This document shows, piece after piece, positions 21,792 through 28,588 of a stretch of DNA of 28,588 nt. This DNA comes from Alphaproteobacteria bacterium UBA6149 (GTDB taxonomy: Bacteria > Pseudomonadota > Alphaproteobacteria > Rickettsiales > UBA998): assembly GCA_002423155.1 (NCBI GenBank), contig DIUV01000033.1, positions 22,905-51,492 of the forward strand. The letters run 5' to 3'. Position 1 is the first letter of the stretch. Every line of letters begins with the position of its first letter. The notes below the pieces were generated by a model, which saw only the letters and a list, made by a program, of their open reading frames with translations, did not search any database and had not been told where the DNA came from. A program made the translations under genes and the position numbers.

Positions 21792-22928
21792 TTAACACTT
21801 ACCACCACATTTTGACTTTTTCTTCCGTTCACTTTCCGACTTTAATTGTCCGCAAGCGGCTAAAATGTCACGTCCACGCGGTTCACGAATCTGGCAGGCA
21901 TGCCCTGCTGCCACCAACATATCCGCAAAAGCATGCGTGCGATTATTAGATGAACATTCATAATCAGAGCCCGGCCAATCATTAAACGGAATCAAATTCA
22001 CCTTAGCAGGCAAACCTTTGAATATATTTATCATTTCCTGCGCATCTTGATCCGAATCATTCACTCCTTTGAGCATCACATATTCAAATAATATCCGCCG
22101 CGTTTTATCCATGGCATTATATTCATGACACACGCTAATTAGTTCTTTTAATGGATATTTTTTATTTAAGGGCACTAATTGATTACGCAATTCATCGCGG
22201 CTGGCATGCAAGGAAATCGCCAGATTTACCCCTAATTCTTCGCCCATTTTACGAATTAACGGCACCACTCCCGAGGTAGAAATAGTTATGCGGCGGCGTG
22301 ACATAGTCAAGCCTTCACCATCCATAATAATTTTTATAGCTTTCGCCACATGATCATAATTAAATAACGGCTCGCCCATACCCATAAATACGATATTGGT
22401 CAAAGTCCGCCCGGCTGCCGCCGCTGGCCATTCATCCAAAGCATCGCGCGCTAACATAACTTGCGCAACAATTTCTGCCGAGGTTAAATTGCGCACCCAC
22501 ATTTGCGTGCCCGTATGACAAAAACTACAAGTTAGTGTGCAGCCAACTTGCGAGGAAATACACAAAGTCCCCCTATCTTCGGTGGGGATAAACACCATCT
22601 CCACTTCATTACCATCGGCAAAGGCAATCAACCATTTACGCGTGCCATCTTCCGAAATCAAATCTTGGGTAATCCGCGGACGCGATACGGTAAAATATTT
22701 ATCCAACTCTGCCTGCGTGCTCTTCGCAATATTACTCATATCCGAGAAATCTTTAGCACCCCGACAATAAACCCAATTCCAAATCTGCTTCGCCCGAAAC
22801 CCTGGCAACCCAATCGAGGCAACTGCCGCTTTTAGCTCATCCTTAGTCAAACCCACCAACTCAATTTTCCCATCCGTGCGCACTGGCGCATCCGCGGAGA
22901 GTTGCATCTTTTTTTCTATATCGCTCAA
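21792..22928 (-). CDS. rlmN: Dual-specificity 23S rRNA (A2503)/tRNA (A37) methyltransferase RlmN
   Basis: Radical-SAM enzyme that makes 2-methyladenosine in 23S rRNA and some tRNAs. The 378 residues carry the iron-sulfur motif CTLTCSFC (Cys130, 134, 137), the GMGEPL motif, and the C-terminal CGQL whose Cys359 is the methyl-carrying residue expected for RlmN. The tail ends KSKCGGKC, adding two extra Cys. The longest start is TTG 22928; ATG 22907 (MQLSAD) is a good alternative that still leaves the usual N-terminal length. It lies 24 bp after serB on the same strand, and the pair is likely cotranscribed. The MITE copy 3 target site begins 8 bp past its stop. Confidence 0.95.
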   Translation of the reverse strand: MSDIEKKMQLSADAPVRTDGKIELVGLTKDELKAAVASIGLPGFRAKQIWNWVYCRGAKDFSDMSNIAKSTQAELDKYFTVSRPRITQDLISEDGTRKWLIAFADGNEVEMVFIPTEDRGTLCISSQVGCTLTCSFCHTGTQMWVRNLTSAEIVAQVMLARDALDEWPAAAAGRTLTNIVFMGMGEPLFNYDHVAKAIKIIMDGEGLTMSRRRITISTSGVVPLIRKMGEELGVNLAISLHASRDELRNQLVPLNKKYPLKELISVCHEYNAMDKTRRILFEYVMLKGVNDSDQDAQEMINIFKGLPAKVNLIPFNDWPGSDYECSSNNRTHAFADMLVAAGHACQIREPRGRDILAACGQLKSESERKKKSKCGGKC

Positions 22929-22952
22929 TTTTTTTCTTTCTTTTTTATAAGT

Positions 22953-23816
22953 CTAATCTAAAGCAACCCATTCATCAAATTTATATCCTTGCAAATAAAG
23001 CAAAGCAGAAAGATCATTATAATTAATCACCGCCCGCGCCTGCTGCTGCACCAATGGTTTTGCGTGATACGCCACGCCCAATCCTGCGCCTAGCAGCATG
23101 GGCAAATCATTGGCACCATCGCCCACTGCCAAGGAATCCCCAAGGTTGATGCCCAGTTTTTGGCAGGTATTTTGCAAAGCTGCTAGTTTGGAATGTTTGT
23201 CTAAAATGGGGAAAATAACTTTTCCGGTTAGTTTTCCATCGGCGATTTCCAAAATATTCGCCTCATCAGCGGCAAAGCCTAAAGCATCGCGCACACGAGC
23301 GGTAAAAAAGGTAAAACCACCCGAAACTAATAACGGATAAGCGCCATGCGCTTTCATCGTGGAAACCAAAATCTTTGCCCCTTCCATCAGACTAATGCGC
23401 GAGTCATAAACCTCTTGCAACGCATTTTCGGGCAGTCCTTCCAGCAATGCCACGCGCGCACAAAGTGCCTCGGCAAAATCCATCTCGCCACGCATAGCAA
23501 TTTCGGTAATCTCCGCCACTTGCGGCTTAATCCCCAGCATATCCGCCATTTCATCAATACATTCTTGATGAATAAGCGTGGAATCCATATCACTAATCAG
23601 CATTTTTTTACGCCGCCCAGCTCGGGGCTGACAAACCACATCCACCCCCGCAATTGCAGGAATGTTTACAGGCTTATCGACGAAAATATCGCAAGCCACC
23701 CCGTCACGCAGCCATTCTTCGGCAGTTATATTCGCTTGCTGGAGGATTTTTTCGCGAAAAACAGCTAATAAATTTTCTTGCTTTTGCGCAGCAATTAAGG
23801 TGATAACGTAGCTCAT
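22953..23816 (-). CDS. serB: Phosphoserine phosphatase
   Basis: Final step of serine synthesis from 3-phosphoglycerate. The 287-residue HAD-family protein has motif I DMDSTLI with its two Asp, motif II VSGGF, and motif III/IV GDGANDLPM, preceded by an N-terminal regulatory-type domain of about 80 residues (SYVITLIAAQKQENLLAVF). ATG 23816 is chosen because the longer in-frame reading into miaA has no homology-like sequence. The start codon overlaps the divergent miaA start by 2 bp, and no Shine-Dalgarno precedes it, so it may be leaderless. rlmN follows. Confidence 0.93.
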   Translation of the reverse strand: MSYVITLIAAQKQENLLAVFREKILQQANITAEEWLRDGVACDIFVDKPVNIPAIAGVDVVCQPRAGRRKKMLISDMDSTLIHQECIDEMADMLGIKPQVAEITEIAMRGEMDFAEALCARVALLEGLPENALQEVYDSRISLMEGAKILVSTMKAHGAYPLLVSGGFTFFTARVRDALGFAADEANILEIADGKLTGKVIFPILDKHSKLAALQNTCQKLGINLGDSLAVGDGANDLPMLLGAGLGVAYHAKPLVQQQARAVINYNDLSALLYLQGYKFDEWVALD

Positions 23817-24711
23817 GTGGTCAACTGATAATATTATTGTTTTAACGGGGGCGACGGCTTCGGGGAAGTCGGCATTGGCGTTGGATATAGCGCAAAAACA
23901 AGATGCTGTCATCATCAATGCCGACTCCATGCAAATTTATGCGGATTTACGCATTCTCAGCGCCCGCCCCAGCGAGGAGGAAGAACAACTAGCCCCCCAT
24001 AAATTATACGGAATTTATGATGGCGCACAAATTTGCAGTGCCGTGCAATGGGCGGAACTAGCGGCGGAGGAAATTAGCAAAGCTCGGGCAGCAAACAAAC
24101 TACCAATTATTGTTGGTGGCACAGGAATGTATATCAAAACCCTGCGCTACGGCATCGCCCAAGTGCCCGAAATACCCGTAAAAATCCGCGAACAACTGCG
24201 CGAACAACTAAGCGAAATGGGCAATGAGAAATTTCATCTTTGGTTAAGTGAGCGCGACCCCATCTCCGCGGCTAAATTATTCCCCGGCGATAGTTCCCGC
24301 CTGCTACGCGCCGCCGAAGTTTGGCAAGCCACGGGAATTTGCCTGTCTGAATGGCAAAAAACCAACTCTACACCGCCATTTCCACCAGAAATTTATAAAA
24401 TCTACGCGCTAGATATGGCGCGAGAATTGCTTTATAAGCGTATAAATCTGCGCTTTGAACAAATGTTAGAACAAGGTGCCTTGGAAGAAGTCGAAAAATT
24501 AATGCAAAGAAAATTAGCAAATAATTTACCCATAATGCGTACACTCGGAGTACCAGAACTAATGCGTTATTTAAACAAAGAAACTTCACTGGATGAAGCA
24601 ATCGAAAAAGCGCAGACAAATTCTCGGCATTATGCTAAACGGCAACTAACTTGGTTACGCCATCAAATGACGGATACTATCTGGTGCCAAAGTAACAATA
24701 TAAACGAATAA
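23815..24711 (+). CDS. miaA: tRNA dimethylallyltransferase
   Basis: Adds a dimethylallyl group to A37 of tRNAs reading UNN codons. The 298 residues start with the P-loop block IIVLTGATASGKSALALDIA and continue with INADSMQIYADLRILSARPS (catalytic Asp and substrate contacts), PIIVGGTGMYIKTLRYGIA and the C-terminal NSRHYAKRQLTWLR. ATG 23815 overlaps the divergent serB start; AAGGTG about 11 nt upstream, inside serB, is a possible ribosome site. It heads a plus-strand run; the pentapeptide gene starts 7 bp after its stop. Confidence 0.96.
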   Translation: MWSTDNIIVLTGATASGKSALALDIAQKQDAVIINADSMQIYADLRILSARPSEEEEQLAPHKLYGIYDGAQICSAVQWAELAAEEISKARAANKLPIIVGGTGMYIKTLRYGIAQVPEIPVKIREQLREQLSEMGNEKFHLWLSERDPISAAKLFPGDSSRLLRAAEVWQATGICLSEWQKTNSTPPFPPEIYKIYALDMARELLYKRINLRFEQMLEQGALEEVEKLMQRKLANNLPIMRTLGVPELMRYLNKETSLDEAIEKAQTNSRHYAKRQLTWLRHQMTDTIWCQSNNINE

Positions 24712-24718
24712 TAACAAA

Positions 24719-25840
24719 ATGTTATCCCAAGAAGAGTTTGATATAATCGTGCAACAGCACGCAGCTTGGCTGACGCTCAGCAATGAAGGAAAGCGCGCTA
24801 ATTTTCGCGAGCAGGATTTACGCGCCTGCATTTTTGGCGACGCGAACTTGTCACAAGCTATTTTTCGCGGCGCCATTCTCGAAAATATGGATCTGCGCGA
24901 TGCCATTTTAGAAAAAGCTGATTTCAGCGAAGCCAATCTGCGGCGCACCAAATTAGATGGCGCCAACTTAAAAAACGCAGTTTTAAACTACACCCAAGCT
25001 CCCGGAGCCAGCTTTGCTAAAGCTAATTTAGAAAGCGCACATGCCAGCAACGCTAATTTTGATTCCGCCAATTTCCGCCAAGCTTTCCTAGAAAATGCCA
25101 CTATGCGCGAATGTTACGCCGCAATGAGCGATCTGACCGCGGCTATTTTCAGTAATGCTTCTTTACGTGCCAATAATTTTACCCAGTGCAAATTAGAAGC
25201 CACTAATTTCAAAAATGCCGATTGCCGCGATTGCGATTTTTCCGAAGCAATTTTTGGCGAAACCATCTTAGAACGCACCAATCTGCGTGACGCCGTATTA
25301 GAAAACATTTCCTTCCTGCATACGGATTTTTCAGGCGCGGTGGATATGGCAGAAGAATATCATAACATAGCCATAGCTCAAGCACATGAGGATATTACCC
25401 TGCGCTATGCCGCCATCCATACCGAACGGCAGAAATTGAAAACCAAAGAACAAACCATAAAAACCAAAACTCGCGCTTTGGAAGCCCAAATAGAAACTCT
25501 TAAAACCATCGATGAAGAAGAAACATTTTTGGATAATATCCTAAAACATAATGCTTCTTTGGCACGTTATTATGCTGGATTATGGCTAGTAATCGTCGCC
25601 GCATTAAGTGGCACTATTGTGTTTACCTGGCATTTAATCCCCGTACAAAAACTGGATATTTCGGATATTGTTCTGTTAATTATCGTTCTAACAGGCATAC
25701 TTACACTCCATTTCTTGACAGCCTTGCAACCTTCGCGTATTGCACAAATCATACAAGACCATCAGCAAGTACGAGCGCAACGCTTGGAAAACATCGAAAA
25801 CCCAACTAAGAAAAGCCAAAATAATGAGCAAGCAAACTAA
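24719..25840 (+). CDS. Pentapeptide-repeat protein with coiled coil and two C-terminal membrane helices
   Basis: 373 residues. Residues 33-207 are about 35 tandem pentapeptides of the A(D/N)LxX type (for example ADFSEANLRRTKLDGANLKNA shortened blocks), forming a right-handed quadrilateral beta-helix. Residues about 210-275 are charged and heptad-like (a coiled coil), and two membrane helices lie near 284-307 and 314-336, followed by a short polar tail. The beta-helix would therefore be tethered to the inner membrane, most likely on the cytosolic side because there is no signal peptide. Function is unknown; pentapeptide proteins such as Qnr/MfpA mimic DNA, but this architecture differs from them. 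Overlap with the LOG gene (17 bp) and 7-bp spacing from miaA indicate one operon. Confidence 0.88.
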   Translation: MLSQEEFDIIVQQHAAWLTLSNEGKRANFREQDLRACIFGDANLSQAIFRGAILENMDLRDAILEKADFSEANLRRTKLDGANLKNAVLNYTQAPGASFAKANLESAHASNANFDSANFRQAFLENATMRECYAAMSDLTAAIFSNASLRANNFTQCKLEATNFKNADCRDCDFSEAIFGETILERTNLRDAVLENISFLHTDFSGAVDMAEEYHNIAIAQAHEDITLRYAAIHTERQKLKTKEQTIKTKTRALEAQIETLKTIDEEETFLDNILKHNASLARYYAGLWLVIVAALSGTIVFTWHLIPVQKLDISDIVLLIIVLTGILTLHFLTALQPSRIAQIIQDHQQVRAQRLENIENPTKKSQNNEQAN

Positions 25841-26381
25841 CAACAAAACCTTATGCGTATTTTGCGGAGCACAAAACGCAGTTGCCCCGAAATTTTTAGA
25901 AGTAGGTCGTCAATTAGGCGCAAAAATGGCCGAAAATTCGGTTGCCTTAGTCTATGGCGGCGGAGATTGCGGCGTAATGGGCGCCATTGCTAATTCGGTT
26001 ATGAAATCAGGCGGTTGGGTAACCGGCGTATTTCCCGAAAGCTTACGCAACATCGAAAACGAACACCAAAATCTCAGCGAGATAGTCATCGTCGATTCCA
26101 TGCACACCCGCAAAGAATTAATGTACAAAAAATCCGACATTTTCGCTATTTTACCGGGAGGTTTTGGCACGATGGATGAAATGTTTGAGATTCTAACTTG
26201 GAAACAATTGAAATTACACAACAAACCAATAGTTATACTAAATTTTGATGGCTATTGGGATCATCTGGTGGCATTGATGGAAAATATTATCAACACTGGC
26301 TTCGCTCGGCAGGAAAACCGGGAATTATATGCGGTGGTTAATAATGTGGATGAATTGATGGAGTTTTTAGCAAAAGCTTAA
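25824..26381 (+). CDS. LOG family protein (TIGR00730, Rossmann fold nucleotide hydrolase)
   Basis: 185-residue protein of the lysine decarboxylase-like/LOG family; characterised members hydrolyse nucleoside 5'-monophosphates, including cytokinin ribotides, to free base and ribose phosphate. The opening is LCVFCGAQN, and the signature PGGFGTMDEMFE (PGGxGTxxE) with its catalytic Arg (HTRKELMYK) and Glu is intact, as is YGGGDCGVMGA. I chose ATG 25824 because the longer in-frame start would overlap the pentapeptide gene by about 100 bp with sequence lacking family features. Coexpression with miaA, which makes isopentenylated tRNA bases, is notable because breakdown of such tRNA can yield cytokinin-type nucleotides. 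Confidence 0.92.
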   Translation: MSKQTNNKTLCVFCGAQNAVAPKFLEVGRQLGAKMAENSVALVYGGGDCGVMGAIANSVMKSGGWVTGVFPESLRNIENEHQNLSEIVIVDSMHTRKELMYKKSDIFAILPGGFGTMDEMFEILTWKQLKLHNKPIVILNFDGYWDHLVALMENIINTGFARQENRELYAVVNNVDELMEFLAKA

Positions 26382-26434
26382 TATTTATGTAATATTTGCA
26401 CGTTATAATAGCACGATATTAGGGAGTGTTTATT

Positions 26435-27529
26435 ATGAGTGATTTTGAAGACCTAAAATTTAATTTAGCGCATAATGATCAACTTGCGAGTGATTTTCTT
26501 TACTTATTATTTCAGCAACAAAGGTCTTTGCTAAATGACAGTCCAGATACTATCATAGACACCACCCCAACATTAATGGCACAAGGTCTAACCGACTCAA
26601 ACGGAAAAGAAATATCCATAGACATTACCGTTGATAAAATTCTTGAACTGGCTTCAAGTCTGCCTACTAAAAACATAGTCAGAATAATGAAGACTCATTC
26701 AATACCAGAGATTGACAATGTAAACGCAGTATTACGAAAAGCAGGTTTTGATAAAGATGACACAGATTATTTAGAAACAATAAATGCTTTATACCCACCA
26801 TTTGAAAAATTCCTAGAAGATATAGGCAAGGATAAACCAACAGTAAAACTTGAAACAAGAATGGCATTGATCGCAAAAGGTGATTTAGCAATTCTATTAA
26901 AAGAGGCTGAATCAGGCGACCGCGGATTATTAACCCATTTAACAGGAAAATCTGATTATAAACATATGTTTAACGCCTTTCAAGAAAGACCAATTGAAGA
27001 ACGTGATGCAATATTGCACAACATATTAGATAACATGATTAGGATTAAATACACCTTAACTCCAGAAGAACAAAACTTACTCAAAGAAATAAAAGATCGC
27101 GAAGAAGCACGCGACGCACTCTTACATCCTCCCAGCACAGCCCCTCTACACCAAACCATCATAACCGATGGAAAAAACACCTATGTAGAAGACTTAAAAT
27201 CCAATGCCGGAAGCGCATTAAAAACCCCCAACCACACATTATATTGCGCAGGTGAGCCACACCAGTTAACTAGCGCATTAAATATCTCAACAACAAACAT
27301 CGAAGGCACATTAAACGCTAATGCTTCCCACGGCAGCGAACATAAATTAAATTCTAAAATATTAGAAACTGCATTACCTGACGAAGATTTAAGCAGACTA
27401 GCAGCCGCCTATAAACAATATGGCGGAGAAATAATTGCCTCAAGAATCACTCACTCCCCAGAAATGGAATCCTCCTGCCAAGCGATAAAATTAGCGCAAG
27501 CAAAAAGCAAATCCCAGATGAAATTATGA
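26435..27529 (+). CDS. Hypothetical protein (364 aa), unknown
   Basis: No family recognised. The protein is soluble, acidic and mostly helical by composition, with no signal peptide or membrane helix. Internal stretches such as VDKILELASSLPTKNIVRIMK and FEKFLEDIGKDKP look like short helical bundles; the C-terminal third is Ser/Asn/His-rich and ends in basic KSKSQMKL. I chose ATG 26435 over an in-frame GTG at 26426 because AGGGAG (26421-26426) is an ideal ribosome site 8 nt before it. TATAAT at 26404-26409 may be a promoter -10 box, without a good -35. Its stop overlaps the start of the aspartic protease gene by 4 bp (ATGA), so the two are translationally coupled. A role as protease substrate or secreted protein is speculation. 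Confidence 0.72.
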   Translation: MSDFEDLKFNLAHNDQLASDFLYLLFQQQRSLLNDSPDTIIDTTPTLMAQGLTDSNGKEISIDITVDKILELASSLPTKNIVRIMKTHSIPEIDNVNAVLRKAGFDKDDTDYLETINALYPPFEKFLEDIGKDKPTVKLETRMALIAKGDLAILLKEAESGDRGLLTHLTGKSDYKHMFNAFQERPIEERDAILHNILDNMIRIKYTLTPEEQNLLKEIKDREEARDALLHPPSTAPLHQTIITDGKNTYVEDLKSNAGSALKTPNHTLYCAGEPHQLTSALNISTTNIEGTLNANASHGSEHKLNSKILETALPDEDLSRLAAAYKQYGGEIIASRITHSPEMESSCQAIKLAQAKSKSQMKL

Positions 27530-28197
27530 AACAAACCCTGTTTTATATCCTCGTTATTGTCCTCTTTGTCGGCATAATGCTTCAACTAAAAGCCGCCTTT
27601 CCCAATGCCTTGCAAAGCGAAGGGGAGCAAGCAAATTTTGCTAAATTATCTATAATAATGGTGCTTATCTTGGGCGGCATGCGTATCATCGCTTGGCAGG
27701 ATTTATTTCATAAAATCAAGCATTTACTTGTATGGGTTGCCTTATTCATCGTCTTCATCTTCGCCTATGCACAAAAAGACATTTTGCAAAATATTTTAAT
27801 GCCACAAAGCGCAAAAATTGGTGCAGATAACAGCCTGATTTTCACCCGCGCTGCGGATGGGCATTTTCATATTGATGCACAAGTCAATAATGTAAAAGTT
27901 CAATTTATGGTCGATACGGGTGCGTCCGACATTGTCCTTTCCCCTGCAGATGCCGAACGCATTGGCATTAACATGGCACAATTATCTTTCAACAAAATCT
28001 ATCAAACTGCCAACGGCATCGGGCGCGGAGCTTCCATCACTTTAGACACATTGCAAGTAGGTTCGATTATATTTCATGACGTCGCCGCATCCACCAACCA
28101 AGCGGCAATGAGTAGCTCCCTGCTGGGCATGAGCTACATCAACCGACTCGGACGGGTGGAACTGCAAGGTGATAAACTGATAATCTGGGCAAAATAA
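27526..28197 (+). CDS. Membrane-bound retropepsin-like aspartic protease (TIGR02281 type)
   Basis: 223 residues. Three membrane helices (about 4-22, 42-58, 66-84) precede a retropepsin-fold domain (about 105-223). The catalytic motif FMVDTGASDIVLS has Asp130 in DTGA, and the second conserved element SSLLGMSYINRLG corresponds to the family's LLGMxFL block. Such proteins act as homodimers with one DTG each; the domain is likely periplasmic, as the helices place it after an odd number of spans. The substrate is unknown, although relatives in Rickettsia (RC1339/APRc) have been characterised as active retropepsin-like proteases. It overlaps the preceding unknown gene by 4 bp, and no terminator hairpin is seen after it. 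Confidence 0.9.
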   Translation: MKQTLFYILVIVLFVGIMLQLKAAFPNALQSEGEQANFAKLSIIMVLILGGMRIIAWQDLFHKIKHLLVWVALFIVFIFAYAQKDILQNILMPQSAKIGADNSLIFTRAADGHFHIDAQVNNVKVQFMVDTGASDIVLSPADAERIGINMAQLSFNKIYQTANGIGRGASITLDTLQVGSIIFHDVAASTNQAAMSSSLLGMSYINRLGRVELQGDKLIIWAK

Positions 28198-28239
28198 TTT
28201 TCGCTCAACATGCTGAATAATAATAACTTATTACGCAAA

Positions 28240-28407
28240 CTCTCCGTCGTCATCTCGCCTGCGGACGGGATCCATGTTTATCAACTAGCGTAGAAGCCAA
28301 TTGTTAGGCATGGATGCCGCTCTTCAGCCACTACTGTCCAATTAAAATTATTTATATATATCAGTCACATCGGTCGTCATCCCCGCCTTGTGCGCACTAC
28401 TGTCCAA
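28240..28407. repeat. Degenerate chimeric repeat after the protease gene
   Basis: The stretch starts CTCTCCGTCGTCAT (28240-28253), as in the core of MITE copy 2, and then continues with a diverged version of the copy 3 core (ATCCATG, TATCAAC, GAAGCCAAT, CATGGAT, CCGCTCTTC). It breaks off at CACTACTGTCCAA (28329-28341), a 13-bp sequence that recurs exactly at 28395-28407. The interval between the two looks like another partial repeat (TCGTCATCCCCGCC). No gene is present here. Confidence 0.65.
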
Positions 28408-28450
28408 CAAAACTTTTAATCACCACAAATTCGGGAGCCCCCCCCTCTCC

Positions 28451-28588
28451 CTCTGGGAGAGGGACGGGGTGAGGGGAGCATCGCCAAGAGTAATGCTAAT
28501 TGCTTGGTAAAAAAGTATTTTCTAGCTCTTTTACAACCAACAATATCACTCCTGTGGATACTACCCTCACCCCGTCCCTCTCCCAGAG
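28451..28588. repeat. Inverted repeat of a GC-rich palindromic element reaching the window edge
   Basis: The 25 bp at 28451-28475, containing GGGAGAGGGACGGGGTGAGG, recur perfectly inverted at 28564-28588, where the window ends; the true arms may be longer. The left arm is itself adjoined by a self-complementary CCCTCTCCC/GGGAGAGGG hairpin. The 88 bp between have no ORF. This motif type is a common dispersed repeat in proteobacterial genomes. Confidence 0.75.

Noticed and set aside
23346..23768. 140-codon plus-strand ORF inside serB
   Set aside because: It is antisense to conserved SerB HAD motifs, so it is a shadow frame.
23817..23930. 38-residue N-terminal extension of serB
   Set aside because: It would run antisense through the miaA P-loop region and shows no phosphatase-like sequence; family homology starts at MSYVITL.
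24655..24966. 103-codon minus-strand ORF opposite the start of the pentapeptide gene
   Set aside because: Its repetitive R/K/S pattern is the reverse translation of pentapeptide codons.
25740..25823. 28-residue upstream extension of the LOG-family gene
   Set aside because: It lies wholly inside the pentapeptide gene and has no family similarity; ATG 25824 precedes the conserved LCVFCG block.

Overview
This window looks like chromosomal sequence from an alphaproteobacterium, most likely a host-associated Rickettsiales- or Holosporales-like lineage. The supporting signs are an sdhC-sdhD pair, a pdxJ-acpS ... recO-parC gene order, a divergent serB/miaA pair, cytochrome c biogenesis genes ccmA-ccmB, a lone virB8-virB9 pair of a P-type type IV secretion system, AT-rich DNA, and intergenic regions packed with small palindromic mobile repeats. 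The lineage call is an inference from gene content. No rRNA, tRNA, CRISPR array or intact transposase was seen.

Layout. 1-812 (minus): sdhC and the start of sdhD. 1002-1097: an isolated consensus promoter followed about 60 nt later by a strong terminator, a candidate small RNA. 1134-4239 (minus): a tight five-gene operon, trxA - short glutamine synthetase-like gene - ccmA - ccmB - DUF3800 gene. 4408-5665 (plus): a 61-residue conserved-looking small protein, a MITE inserted exactly at its stop codon, a terminator, then truA. 5706-7215 (minus): virB8-virB9. 7216-7622: two palindromic repeat elements. 7623-15919 (plus): pdxJ, acpS, two secreted proteins of unknown function (the first with twenty-eight 12-residue repeats), recO and parC. 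15928-16545 (minus): unknown protein. 16546-17222: a MITE and a second palindromic element. 17223-19028 (plus): lepA. 19238-21511 (minus): membrane-fused spermidine synthase-like protein. 21535-21774: third MITE copy. 21792-23816 (minus): serB-rlmN. 23815-28197 (plus): miaA, a membrane-anchored pentapeptide-repeat protein, a LOG-family hydrolase, an unknown protein and a membrane-bound retropepsin-like protease. 28198-28588: degenerate chimeric repeats and one arm pair of another inverted-repeat element.

Most recognised genes are housekeeping: respiration, heme export for cytochrome c, tRNA and rRNA modification, vitamin B6, lipid carrier activation, recombination, chromosome decatenation and translation fidelity. 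The accessory interest lies in four places. First, a family of ~240-bp MITEs has terminal repeats beginning CACCCTACACGACAG and clear 9-bp target duplications at all three copies; its inner palindromic core is swapped between copies and shared with an element that has unrelated ends. Second, the secreted 12-residue-repeat protein and its partner sit between acpS and recO, where many alphaproteobacteria carry lepB-rnc-era. Third, acpS carries an in-frame 21-bp triplication. Fourth, there is the candidate small RNA.
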